Positions 14,256 through 25,269 of a DNA stretch of 36,711 nucleotides are shown here, one piece after another. The notes beneath the pieces are model-generated. The model was given only the letters and a program-made list of their open reading frames with translations, was not told the origin of the DNA and did no database searches. The DNA is taken from NCBI RefSeq assembly GCF_017614965.1, contig NZ_WVUG01000055.1:1-36711 (forward strand), read 5' to 3'. The translations under genes and the position numbers were made by a program. This stretch comes from Streptomyces griseorubiginosus (lineage in GTDB: Bacteria; Actinomycetota; Actinomycetes; Streptomycetales; Streptomycetaceae). Every line of letters starts with the position of its first letter. Within the stretch, counting starts at the first letter, position 1.

Positions 14256-14830
14256 TCCCGCTCCCCCTTCGTCACGGCGAGCGGCCGTTCGGCCGGTTCC
14301 TCCCGCCGGGTCAACTCCCTTTCCAGGCGGCGCCGCGCGCGGTGCAGCCGTACCGCGAAGGCGCGGGCCGAGCACCCCACCACCCGTGCGGCGGCGGCCG
14401 TGTCGAGGCCGTCCCAGCCGATGAGCCGCAGGGTCTCCTGGTCGCGTTCCGACAGCGCGGCCAGCGCCTCCCGCACGTGCAGCGCCTCGACCACTCCCCC
14501 GGCGTGGTCGGGCACCGCGGCCGTCACGGGTGCCGTGCGGCCGAGACGGGCGGCCAGCCGGCCACCGCGGCGCTCACCGCGGGACTGGTTGGCGAGGATG
14601 TTGCGGGCCACGGCGAACAGCCACGGCAGCGCCTCCTCCGGCTCCCGCGGCACCTTGTCGATCCGGCGCCAGGCGACCAGGAACGTCTCGGCCACCGCGT
14701 CCTGCGCGCTCTCCGCGTCCGCGGCACGGCGCCGGGCGAAGCCGAGCACCCGCCCGTAGTGCGCCGTGTACAGCGCGCGAAGCCGCTCCTCGGGCCCGAG
14801 GCCCCCGCCAGGTGTTCCGTCCTCCGGCAC
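14252..14830 (-). CDS. ECF RNA polymerase sigma factor
   Basis: 192 aa from the GTG at 14830, which has AAGGGGGG about 6 nt upstream. A GTG at 14866 would add 12 residues but has a poorly spaced site. Region 2 reads LRALYTAHYGRVLGFARRRAADAESAQDAVAETFLVAWRRI with the WLFAVARNILANQSR end. Region 4 reads LAALSERDQETLRLIGWDGLDTAAAARVVGCSARAFAVRLHRARRRL. There is no extra C-terminal domain. The gene is coupled by a 4-bp overlap to the membrane protein gene, a common layout in which the partner controls the sigma factor. The family is certain; target promoters are unknown. Confidence 0.92.
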   Translation of the reverse strand: MPEDGTPGGGLGPEERLRALYTAHYGRVLGFARRRAADAESAQDAVAETFLVAWRRIDKVPREPEEALPWLFAVARNILANQSRGERRGGRLAARLGRTAPVTAAVPDHAGGVVEALHVREALAALSERDQETLRLIGWDGLDTAAAARVVGCSARAFAVRLHRARRRLERELTRREEPAERPLAVTKGERE

Positions 14831-14893
14831 ACCCGCCCCCCTTCCGTCCGCCGCTCGCGATGACACCCTCTATGTCCGGCGGAGGGAGGGGAG

Positions 14894-16213
14894 TTACACC
14901 TCGGCCGGCTCCTGCGCGGGCAGGCTGTCCATGAAGGAGCTCACCGAGAAGACGGCGCGGCCGGGTCCGGGCGGGCCGTAGCCGGGGGGCGAGGAGAGAC
15001 CGAAGTCGTCCATGGTCTGGCGGTAGGCCTGCAGCAGCCGGATGTGGTACTCCAGCGGCGCGCCCTGGGGGTTGGCCTTGCCGAGCGGGGTGGTCGGCTC
15101 GGGGCACCAGGTGGTGAAGCGGGGCGTGATGCCGTGCGACATGAAGAAGCGCAGCCCCTCGGTCGTGGAGGCGATGGCCTCGTCGACGGTGGTGAAACCG
15201 AAGGGCTCCGCCATCTCCACGCCCGCCACGAAGTTGGGGATGACGTTGCGCGCGCCGAAGACCTCCGCCGAGTCCAGGATGCGCTTGTGCCACTCGTCGC
15301 GGCCGACGTAGCGCTCCTTGCCGGGGCAGTACAGCTCGAACAGCCGGCGGTCCCACACCTCGTAGTTGGGGTGGTAGATCTGCACCCCGTAGTCCTTGAA
15401 CCGCTGTACGTCGTCGCGCGGCAGCGCCTGGGCGACCACCTTGCCGATCCAGCGGCCCGGGAAGCGCTCCTCGATGGCCTTGGCGTAGTGCCCGTAGAAG
15501 TCGGCCTCGTCGCGTCCCGCGACCGTCTTCGTGATGGCACCGCCGGTGAGGGTGTAGGCGGTGGAGGCCTTCTGGGTGTCGTACCGGTCGATGATCTCGA
15601 GGGCCTCCAGCACCTCCTCGACGTCCTTCACCCCGGTGTACGGGCGCCCGGCGGCCTTGTGCTGGCGCCAGTTGTGGTTGATGTCGCAGTACTGGCACTC
15701 CTCCTTGGCGCCGAAGTACTGGCAGACGCGGAAAACGGTGAGGTAGATCAGATAGCCCCACTGGATCGTCGGGGCGACCTCCATGACGGACTTCCCGTTG
15801 GAGAGGGTGTGCCGGTAGTACTCCGGCATGGGCGGCACACCGACGTCGGAGATGCGTTTTCCGTCGAGGTAGAGCCCGAGCATGCCCTCCTCGTCGGCGG
15901 CGACACGGTAGGGCGAGGACGGGTTCACCCGCACGGACACCACCGTGCGCCGCAGGTCGTACGGCCCTCCGGTGAGGATGATCTCCTCCGGCGGCCGGCG
16001 CAGCGCGGCCTCGCCGAGCTCCGGCAGGGTGCCGTGGTCGAAGGAGAAGATGAAGTACGACTTCGGCTTCACCTCGCCGCTCTCGTTGTCGCTGAGGGCG
16101 GACGGGTCGAAGGCGACGCCCCCTCGCAGCAGGTCCTCCTTGAAGACGGCTTCCCGCGGTACCTGCGGGAACCGCTCCATCAGATCCTCGACCAGCGCGG
16201 TACGGCTGCCCAT
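14894..16213 (-). CDS. Radical SAM protein with noncanonical C-x8-C-x2-C cluster motif
   Basis: 439 aa, ATG at 16213 with GGAGGAGA about 8 nt upstream. The likely [4Fe-4S] ligands are Cys164, Cys173 and Cys176 in VCQYFGAKEECQYCDIN, a spacing of x8 and x2 rather than the usual x3 and x2. Downstream blocks fit a radical SAM barrel: AYTLTGGAITKTVAG (glycine-rich), KVVAQALPRDDVQRFKDYGVQIYHPNYEVWD and RNVIPNFVAGVEMAEPFGF. About 150 residues precede the cluster. I know relatives in Streptomyces only as radical SAM protein without assigned function. The PNPOx-like gene upstream on the same strand (59 bp gap) may be co-transcribed. Confidence 0.85.
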   Translation of the reverse strand: MGSRTALVEDLMERFPQVPREAVFKEDLLRGGVAFDPSALSDNESGEVKPKSYFIFSFDHGTLPELGEAALRRPPEEIILTGGPYDLRRTVVSVRVNPSSPYRVAADEEGMLGLYLDGKRISDVGVPPMPEYYRHTLSNGKSVMEVAPTIQWGYLIYLTVFRVCQYFGAKEECQYCDINHNWRQHKAAGRPYTGVKDVEEVLEALEIIDRYDTQKASTAYTLTGGAITKTVAGRDEADFYGHYAKAIEERFPGRWIGKVVAQALPRDDVQRFKDYGVQIYHPNYEVWDRRLFELYCPGKERYVGRDEWHKRILDSAEVFGARNVIPNFVAGVEMAEPFGFTTVDEAIASTTEGLRFFMSHGITPRFTTWCPEPTTPLGKANPQGAPLEYHIRLLQAYRQTMDDFGLSSPPGYGPPGPGRAVFSVSSFMDSLPAQEPAEV

Positions 16214-16272
16214 CCCGATCTCTCCTCCCGGCTCCGGCGTTCGACTCCTCACGGTATGCCTTCGCCCGCGCG

Positions 16273-16989
16273 TCAGCCGTGCCGGGTCCCCGCACGGCGC
16301 GCGATGTGTCCCGGTACGGGGGTGTTCGGCGGGAGCAGCGGGTCGGGCACGGGCGCGCCCCAGAACGAAGTCAACGGCAGGGTTCCGGCCCACAGGCCCA
16401 GCTCGGCGTCCGGTCCGTCACCGTCGTCCGGCGCACCCGTGCGGATCTTCACCGACGCCTCCTCCAGGGAGAGCGCGAGGAGGGTGGTGGCGGCGAGTTC
16501 CTTGCGGTTCGGGCCCCGGGCGTACGACCACTGGCCCGGCGCCGCGTGCTCCGTGAGCCGGTGCAGGCCCGCCAGTTTCTCCTCCGGGTCGGTGACCCTG
16601 CGGGCCACGCCGTGGATCATCGCGCTGCGGTAGTTGACGCCGTGTTCGAAGACCGAGCGGGCCAGCACCAGTCCGTCGACATGGGTGACGGTGACGCACA
16701 CGGGCGTACCGCCCGCGAGGCTGCGGCCGGCCACCGAGCCGTGGAGGTAGAGCTGCCGCTCGTCCCGGCCGTAGACGGTGGGCACGACCAGCGGCCGCCC
16801 CTCGACCACGACCCCCAGATGACAGACGAACCCGGCGTCGAGGATCGCGTCGAGATCGGCCCGCTCCACACTCCCCTGCTCGCGCAGACGCCGGTGCCGG
16901 GTGAGGTCGGTCACGGGCAGGGTCGAGGGCAGGGCTGTGGGCAGGTCGGCGGGCAGGTCGGTCCGGTTGGGCGATGGATCGTGGGCCAT
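16273..16989 (-). CDS. Pyridoxamine 5'-phosphate oxidase-like FMN-binding protein
   Basis: 238 aa. The core (about residues 45-190) has the split-barrel flavin-binding pattern of the NimA/PNPOx-like group: LDAGFVCHLGVVVEGRPLVVPTVYGRDERQLYLHGSVAGRSL, VCVTVTHVDGLVLARSVFEHGVNYRSAMIHGVAR, and a C-terminal VKIRTGAPDD and PLTSFWGAPVPDP. The substrate is unknown. The start at 16989 lacks a Shine-Dalgarno, but TAGCGT (17003-16998) sits 8 nt before the ATG, so a leaderless mRNA is likely. It heads a possible two-gene unit with the radical SAM gene. Confidence 0.88.
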   Translation of the reverse strand: MAHDPSPNRTDLPADLPTALPSTLPVTDLTRHRRLREQGSVERADLDAILDAGFVCHLGVVVEGRPLVVPTVYGRDERQLYLHGSVAGRSLAGGTPVCVTVTHVDGLVLARSVFEHGVNYRSAMIHGVARRVTDPEEKLAGLHRLTEHAAPGQWSYARGPNRKELAATTLLALSLEEASVKIRTGAPDDGDGPDAELGLWAGTLPLTSFWGAPVPDPLLPPNTPVPGHIARRAGTRHG

Positions 16990-17103
16990 GGAGCCGCACG
17001 CTACTGATATCGCCGGGAAAACGCTACGGGAAGCCGAAAACAGCGGATGTAAGGCGTCACGGCAACGGAATCCGCAGCAAGCAGTGGCGGCCGCACACCC
17101 CCC

Positions 17104-18111
17104 TCATGCCTCCCGCTCCAGCGCCCCCGGATCGACCGCGTACGCCAGTTCCTCCCCGGCGACGAAGCGCGCCGCCTCCTCCGCCACCGTCCGGCCGAGA
17201 CGGGCCACCTCGTTGCCCTGGGATCCCGCCAGGTGGGGGGTGACGAACGCGTTGGGGAGCTCGTAGAGGGGCGAGCCGGCCGGCAGGGGCTCGGGGTCGG
17301 TGACGTCGAGGACCGCGGAGAGACGGCCGGTGCGCAGTTCCGCGATCAGGGCGTCGTGGTCGACCAGGCCGCCGCGTGCCGTGTTGATCAGTACCGCCCC
17401 GTCGGGCATCAGCGCCAGCTCGCGCCGCCCGATCATGTGCCGGGTCCCGGCGGTCTCGGGGGCGTGCAGCGTCACGATGTCCGAGGTGCGCAGCAGGTCG
17501 TCCAGCTGAAGCAGCGGTACGCCCAGCGCGGCGGCGCGGGCCTCGTCGACGTACGGGTCGGCGAGGCTCGCCCGCAGGTCGAAGGGGCGCAGGAGGTCCA
17601 GCAGGCGGCGGCCGACGCGGGAGGCGCCGACGACGCCGACCCGGCGGCCGTGGTTGCCGATGCCGGGTACGAACTCCCAGCCGGGAAAGGCGTGCCCGGC
17701 GCGCAGCCGGTCCCGGGCCGTGAAGGCGTCCTTCCCGGCGAGCAGGATCGCCGCGAGCGTGTACTCGGCGACCGGGATCGCGTTGGCGGCGGCGGCCGAG
17801 GAGACCGCGATGCCGCGCCGCCACACCTCGGGCGTCACGAAGCCCTTGACCGAGCCGGCCGAGTGCAGGACCGCGCGCAGCCCGGGGGCCGCGTCGAGGG
17901 CGGCGGCGTCCAGCACGGGGCAGCCCCAGCCGGTGACGAGGACGTCCGTGCCGACGAGGACCTTCCGCACCCGGGGGTCGGCGAAGTCCTCGGCGACCAG
18001 TCCGGGGTCGATGTCCACCGACTCCTGGAGCCGTGCCAGCACCTCCGGCGGAAACACCCGCGGGACGTTCTCGGCCGTCATGGCGAACAGCGCGTGGGGA
18101 CGCTCGGGCAA
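17104..18111 (-). CDS. D-2-hydroxyacid dehydrogenase (NAD-dependent)
   Basis: 335 aa. TTG start at 18111 with GGAAGG 7 nt upstream; an internal ATG at 18081 is the alternative. The NAD-binding part shows GRRVGVVGASRVGRRLLDLLRPF (the usual GxGxxG reads GASRVG here). The catalytic blocks are LHAPETAGTRHMIG, LINTARGGLVDHDAL (Arg), LDVTDPEPLPAGSPLY (Glu) and FVTPHLAGSQGNE (His). It belongs to the phosphoglycerate dehydrogenase-like group; the substrate cannot be read. It is divergent to aldO. An IS element now separates the two genes and sits about 50 bp upstream of this start, which probably disturbs its promoter. Confidence 0.9.
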   Translation of the reverse strand: MPERPHALFAMTAENVPRVFPPEVLARLQESVDIDPGLVAEDFADPRVRKVLVGTDVLVTGWGCPVLDAAALDAAPGLRAVLHSAGSVKGFVTPEVWRRGIAVSSAAAANAIPVAEYTLAAILLAGKDAFTARDRLRAGHAFPGWEFVPGIGNHGRRVGVVGASRVGRRLLDLLRPFDLRASLADPYVDEARAAALGVPLLQLDDLLRTSDIVTLHAPETAGTRHMIGRRELALMPDGAVLINTARGGLVDHDALIAELRTGRLSAVLDVTDPEPLPAGSPLYELPNAFVTPHLAGSQGNEVARLGRTVAEEAARFVAGEELAYAVDPGALEREA

Positions 18112-18159
18112 CGAAGGGCCTTCCGGCTCGGGGACGGGCGGTGGAAACCGGTATCTACG

Positions 18160-18163
18160 CTAG
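18160..18163. repeat. Left target-site duplication (CTAG)
   Basis: CTAG directly abuts the left inverted repeat of the IS element. The same four bases abut the right repeat at 19939-19942. Confidence 0.75.
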
Positions 18164-21242
<3,079 letters not shown>

Positions 21243-21268
21243 CTTTATACACCCCATGTTTTAACCCG

Positions 21269-21296
21269 TTGCCGATTCACCCCAGTAGCCCATACT
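21269..21296 (+). promoter_or_regulatory. Candidate promoter of the MFS/ABC operon
   Basis: TTGCCG (21269-21274) and CATACT (21291-21296) are separated by 16 bp and lie about 54 bp upstream of the MFS start. The segment from 21241 is AT-richer than its surroundings, as expected for a vegetative promoter. Confidence 0.45.
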
Positions 21297-21349
21297 GTTG
21301 CGCCGCGCCGGGTCGACATGGCTCCGGCCTGCCCAAGGTCGGAGGTCAG

Positions 21350-22522
21350 GTGAGCGAGACGGTCCTGAGGACGCCCGCGCCGGGCCGGCTGTTCACACGG
21401 TCGGCCACGGCCGCGTCCTGCGCCGGGTTCGTCCTCATCGGGATGCTCCAGGCGCTCTACGGTCCGGCCGTGCCGGGTCTGCGCGCCGAGTTCGGTCTGT
21501 CCCCGGCGGGCGCCGGGCTCGGTCTGAGCCTGCACTTCACGGGGGGCGTGGCGGGCGTCCTCGCCTTCAACGCGATCCACTCCCGGATCAGCAACAGAGC
21601 GCTGCTGGCGGCGAGTTACGGCCTGATGGCACTGGGCGCCGCGGGCTTCGCGCTCGCCCCCGGCTGGCCGCCGGCCCTGGCCGCCGCCTTCCTCGCGGGC
21701 CTCGGCTTCGGCGGTATCGACTACGGCCTCAACCAGCTCTTCGCCGTCGGTTTCGGCGACCGCTCCACGGCCATGCTGAACGTGCTCAACGCCCACTTCG
21801 GCATCGGCGCGGTGCTCGGACCGGTGGTGGTGGCGTGGCTGGGCCGGGACGCGTACACGTACGCCTTCGGGGCGTGCGCGGCGCTCGCGGCGCTGCTGGT
21901 GGTCGCGGGGTCGAGCGGCGTCCGCACCCCGGTGACGGGCACGGAGGAACCGGTTCCCGCGAAGGGCCGGCTCGGGCTCCCGCGGATCCTCCTCGGCTTC
22001 CTCGCCCTCTACGTCCTCAACGTCGCCGTCGAGGCCGGTGTCGGCGGCTGGGAGCCCACCCATCTGGAGACCGTCGGCTACGGCGCGACCGTCGCCGCGT
22101 CGGCGACCTCGGTGTACTGGCTGATGATGACGGCGGGCCGCTTCCTCGTCGTCCCCGTCGCCCTGCGCCACTCCCCCGAACGCATCCTCACCGTCTGCGC
22201 GGCCGGCATGACCGTGTGCCTGCTGCTGGCACCGGCAAAAGGACTGGCGCCGGTGGCCTACGCCGGTGTTGGGTTGTTCATCGCGCCGGTCTTTCCGACC
22301 GGTCTGCCCTGGCTGAACAGGGCCCTTCCCCAGGCGAGGCGCGCCGGTGCCTGGGTCATCGCCGCGTCGATGGCCGGCGGGGTGGCGGCGCCGCCCCTGC
22401 TGGGCGTGGGCATCGAGACCTGGGGCATCCATGCGGTCCCCTGGCTGCTGACCGCGCTCTCCGCCGCCTCCCTCGCGGCAACCGTACGGCTGATCCAGCT
22501 CACCCGGAGGTCCGTCGAGTGA
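21350..22522 (+). CDS. MFS transporter
   Basis: 390 aa, about 12 hydrophobic helices. GTG 21350 has GGAGG 4 nt upstream. A much longer open frame begins at 20657 inside aldO and is not the gene. Motifs: the first helix (AASCAGFVLIGMLQALYGPAVPGL), AFLAGLGFGGIDYGLNQLFAVGFG (helix 4-5 region) and MLNVLNAHFGIGAVLGPVVVAWLG. The pattern resembles fucose/sugar-type MFS proteins (FucP-like group) more than drug exporters, but the substrate is not known. Its stop overlaps the ABC ATPase start (GTGA), so the four transport genes form one coupled operon. Confidence 0.85.
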   Translation: MSETVLRTPAPGRLFTRSATAASCAGFVLIGMLQALYGPAVPGLRAEFGLSPAGAGLGLSLHFTGGVAGVLAFNAIHSRISNRALLAASYGLMALGAAGFALAPGWPPALAAAFLAGLGFGGIDYGLNQLFAVGFGDRSTAMLNVLNAHFGIGAVLGPVVVAWLGRDAYTYAFGACAALAALLVVAGSSGVRTPVTGTEEPVPAKGRLGLPRILLGFLALYVLNVAVEAGVGGWEPTHLETVGYGATVAASATSVYWLMMTAGRFLVVPVALRHSPERILTVCAAGMTVCLLLAPAKGLAPVAYAGVGLFIAPVFPTGLPWLNRALPQARRAGAWVIAASMAGGVAAPPLLGVGIETWGIHAVPWLLTALSAASLAATVRLIQLTRRSVE

Positions 22523-23526
22523 TCGGCAGCATCGAGGTCCGCTCCCTCTCCCGCTCGTTCCACACCACCGTCCGCCGGCCCGGTTTCACCGGCGCCCTCA
22601 GATCCCTCGTCAACCCGGAACGGGCCGTCAAGCACGCCGTCTCCGACATCTCCTTCGACGTGGCACCCGGCGAACTCCTCGCCCTGCTCGGCCCGAACGG
22701 CGCCGGCAAGTCCACCACCATCAAGATGCTCACCGGCATCCTCACCCCCACCTCCGGCGAGGCCCGGGTGGCGGGCGTGGTGCCGTACGAGGACCGGGAA
22801 CGCAACGCACGCAACATCGGCGCGGTCTTCGGGCAGCGCACCCAGCTGTGGTGGGACCTGCCGGTGCGGGAGTCGTTCGCGATCCTGCGCGACATCTACG
22901 AGGTGCCCGGGGCCGAACACGCCGCGCGTCTGAAGGAGTTCGACGACATCCTCGAACTGTCCTCCTTCTGGGACACCCGGGTGCGTCATCTCTCCCTGGG
23001 CCAGCGGGTGCGCTGCGACCTGGCCGCGGCGCTGCTGCACGACCCGCCGGTGGTCTTCCTCGACGAGCCGACCATCGGCATGGACGTGGTGGTCAAGGAG
23101 CAGGTCCGCGAGTTCCTGCGCCACCAGGTCGAACAGCGGGGCCGTACCGTCCTGTTGACCACGCACGACATGACGGAGGTCGAGCGGCTCGCCGAGCGGG
23201 TCGTCCTCGTCAACCACGGGCGGCTGGTCCTGGACGGCACCCTCGACGAGATCCGCCGCAAGTACGGCTCGACCTGGCAGGTGCGGGCCACCCTCGCCGA
23301 CGCGCACACCGACGTCGTACCGCCGCCCGGCATCACTCTGCTGCGGCAGGAGGGCCCGCAGGTCGTGTTCGGTCCGGACGGACCCGACGCGCCCACCGTC
23401 CACCAGGCGCTCAAGGCGGTCATCGAGCGGTACGAGGTGACGGGCATCGCCATCGACGAGGCGGACCTGGAGGACGTGATGCGTGCCGCGTACGTCCACG
23501 CCGGTCCCGGCGCGGAAGGGGCCTGA
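22519..23526 (+). CDS. ABC transporter ATP-binding protein (COG4586-type exporter)
   Basis: 335 aa, GTG 22519 overlapping the MFS stop. Walker A is GPNGAGKST (58-66), the signature is LSLGQ (158-162, where LSGGQ is usual), Walker B is VVFLDEP (178-184), and the H-loop is LLTTHDM. The N-terminal HTTVRRPGFTGALRSLVNPER extension and the C-terminal domain after residue 235 are typical of the COG4586 group that works with two DUF990-type permeases. Some members are named viologen exporters after a cyanobacterial example. The stop is 2 nt before the first permease start. Confidence 0.92.
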   Translation: MIGSIEVRSLSRSFHTTVRRPGFTGALRSLVNPERAVKHAVSDISFDVAPGELLALLGPNGAGKSTTIKMLTGILTPTSGEARVAGVVPYEDRERNARNIGAVFGQRTQLWWDLPVRESFAILRDIYEVPGAEHAARLKEFDDILELSSFWDTRVRHLSLGQRVRCDLAAALLHDPPVVFLDEPTIGMDVVVKEQVREFLRHQVEQRGRTVLLTTHDMTEVERLAERVVLVNHGRLVLDGTLDEIRRKYGSTWQVRATLADAHTDVVPPPGITLLRQEGPQVVFGPDGPDAPTVHQALKAVIERYEVTGIAIDEADLEDVMRAAYVHAGPGAEGA

Positions 23527-23528
23527 CG

Positions 23529-24332
23529 GTGGCCGTCCTGCACGCCTGGCGCGCCGCCCGCGTCACCCCGCTCGGCGAGCTGCACGCCCCGCCCCGGATG
23601 ACGGCCGTGCTGGTCCGGCTGATCGTCCAGGTGGTGCTGGTCGCCTCCCTGTGGAACGGCCTGTACGACCGCACGACGGTCTCCGCCGGGATGAGCCGCG
23701 AGCAGGCCGTCACGTACGCCGTGCTGGCCGTACTCGCGTCCCGGCTGCGGGAGTTGGACCAGTACGCGGGCCGGGACACGGTCATCCAGCACATGCACTT
23801 CGGCACCATCGTCTACTGGTATCTGCGCCCGCTGTCGCCCGCCCGCTACCATGCCCTGCGCGCCCTCGGTGAGCAGGTCTACGGGGCCGCGTGGGCGCTC
23901 GCCGGATACGTGGTGTGCCTCGCCGCCGGGGTGGTCCAGCCGCCCGGATCGGCCGCCGTGGGCGGGGTGTTCGTGCTCAGCATGCTGCTCGGGCAGCTCG
24001 TGCTGTACCACGTCATGCTCCTGCTGGACCAGATGTGCTTCTGGACCGTGCGCAACAGCGCCGCCATGCTCATCCTGATCTTCGCGCAGAACCTGATGTC
24101 CGGGGTCTACGCCCCCCTGTGGTTCTTCCCCGCCTGGTTCCGCACCCTGAGCACCTTCCTGCCCTTCCAGGCGACGCTCAACGTACCGCTGTCCCTGTAC
24201 GTCGGCCGCATCGAACTGTCCGACGCGCCGCTGCAGTTGGCGATCCAGGCCGGCTGGGTCGTGCTGCTCCATCTGTTCACCCGGTTCCTGTGGCGGCGGG
24301 CCGCCCGCCGGGTCATCTCCCAGGGAGGCTGA
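23529..24332 (+). CDS. ABC-2 family permease, first subunit (COG4587/DUF990-like)
   Basis: 267 aa, GTG 23529, only 2 nt after the ATPase stop. About six TM helices: MTAVLVRLIVQVVLVASLWNGL, AVTYAVLAVLASRL, ALAGYVVCLAAGVV, VGGVFVLSMLLGQLVLYHVML, SAAMLILIFAQNLMSGVYAPLWFFP and LAIQAGWVVLLHLFTRFLW. The conserved VIQHMHFGTIVYWYLRPLSPARY loop matches the family pattern of IRxGTLDxxLLRP (where the GxIxYxxLRP core is seen). It forms the membrane channel with the next gene product. Substrate unknown. Confidence 0.86.
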   Translation: MAVLHAWRAARVTPLGELHAPPRMTAVLVRLIVQVVLVASLWNGLYDRTTVSAGMSREQAVTYAVLAVLASRLRELDQYAGRDTVIQHMHFGTIVYWYLRPLSPARYHALRALGEQVYGAAWALAGYVVCLAAGVVQPPGSAAVGGVFVLSMLLGQLVLYHVMLLLDQMCFWTVRNSAAMLILIFAQNLMSGVYAPLWFFPAWFRTLSTFLPFQATLNVPLSLYVGRIELSDAPLQLAIQAGWVVLLHLFTRFLWRRAARRVISQGG

Positions 24333-24337
24333 GGTCG

Positions 24338-25138
24338 ATGAACGCCGTCAAGATCGCCTGGCGCGTCACGCGCCTCAACTTCCGCTCCCAGCTGGAGTAC
24401 CGCACCGAGTTCCTTCTGATGGTCGCGATCGGCGCGATCTGGCAGGTGTCGGTGATCGTGTTCGCGACCGTGCTGCTGACCCGGTTCACCGGGATGGGCG
24501 GCTGGGACAGCTCCGACGTGCTGCTGATCCCGGCGACGCGGATGCTGGCGCACGGGCTGTTCGTCCTGGTCCTGGGCCGGATGCACGGCATCGGCCGGTT
24601 CATCCAGGAGGGGCAGATCGACGTCTATCTGCTGCGGCCCATGCCGGTCCACCGGCAGGTGCAGCTGCAGTACTTCCCCACCAACGCGATCGGTGACCTG
24701 ACCGTGGCCACGGGGCTGATGGCCGGTGCGCTGTCCCGCAGCCACCTCGACTGGAACGCAGGCCGCGTCACGTACCTCGTCGTCTGTCTCGTCGGCGGCA
24801 TGCTGCTGGAGGCCGCCCTGTTCACCGCGGTGGCCAGCGCGTCCCTGCGTTTCCCCACGGCCGACTACTGGAGCCGCTGGCTGGAGGAGCTGCTGGGCAC
24901 CTTCGGCAGCTACCCGCTCAACGTCCTGCCCAAGGCGGTGGGCGGCTTCCTCACCTTCGGCATCCCGCTGGCGTTCGTCGCCTACTTCCCGGCGGCCGTC
25001 CTCACCGGCCACGGCCACGACACGGGCGTCCCCTACTGGCTGGCGGCCGCCTCCCCCCTCATCGGCGTCCTCGCCTACCTCGCGTCCCGCCTCCTGTGGC
25101 GCTGGAGCCTGAACCACTACACGGGCGTCAACGGCTGA
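24338..25138 (+). CDS. ABC-2 family permease, second subunit (COG3694/DUF990-like)
   Basis: 266 aa, ATG 24338 with GGGAGG upstream and a 5-nt gap to the preceding gene. Six predicted TM helices. The family loop reads FIQEGQIDVYLLRPMPVHRQVQLQ. The N-terminus VKIAWRVTRLNFRSQLEYRTEFLLMVAIGAIWQVSVIVFATVLL is typical, and the end (PAVLTGHGHDTG..., LLWRWSLNHYTGVNG) matches the usual C-terminal RxxxRYxSxG pattern. It is the last gene of the operon; a hairpin follows. Confidence 0.88.
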   Translation: MNAVKIAWRVTRLNFRSQLEYRTEFLLMVAIGAIWQVSVIVFATVLLTRFTGMGGWDSSDVLLIPATRMLAHGLFVLVLGRMHGIGRFIQEGQIDVYLLRPMPVHRQVQLQYFPTNAIGDLTVATGLMAGALSRSHLDWNAGRVTYLVVCLVGGMLLEAALFTAVASASLRFPTADYWSRWLEELLGTFGSYPLNVLPKAVGGFLTFGIPLAFVAYFPAAVLTGHGHDTGVPYWLAAASPLIGVLAYLASRLLWRWSLNHYTGVNG

Positions 25139-25141
25139 CGG

Positions 25142-25156
25142 CCCGCCTCAGGCGGG
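25142..25156 (+). terminator. Terminator hairpin of the transporter operon
   Basis: CCCGCC-TCA-GGCGGG, a perfect 6-bp stem with a 3-nt loop, starts 4 nt after the last permease stop. No U-tract. Confidence 0.55.
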
Positions 25157-25269
25157 TCACCCCGACCGCCGCACCGGAGTGAACAGCGCCACCCCGGCGA
25201 TCACGAGGCAGGCCGTGGACGCTCTCCACATCGCACGTCGGCACTGGCCGGGGGAAGGACGGCAGGACG

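Noticed and set aside
25142..25260. Coding capacity between the ABC operon and the alpha/beta hydrolase
   Set aside because: Only short frames with no ribosome site; the hairpin at 25142-25156 is the sole feature.
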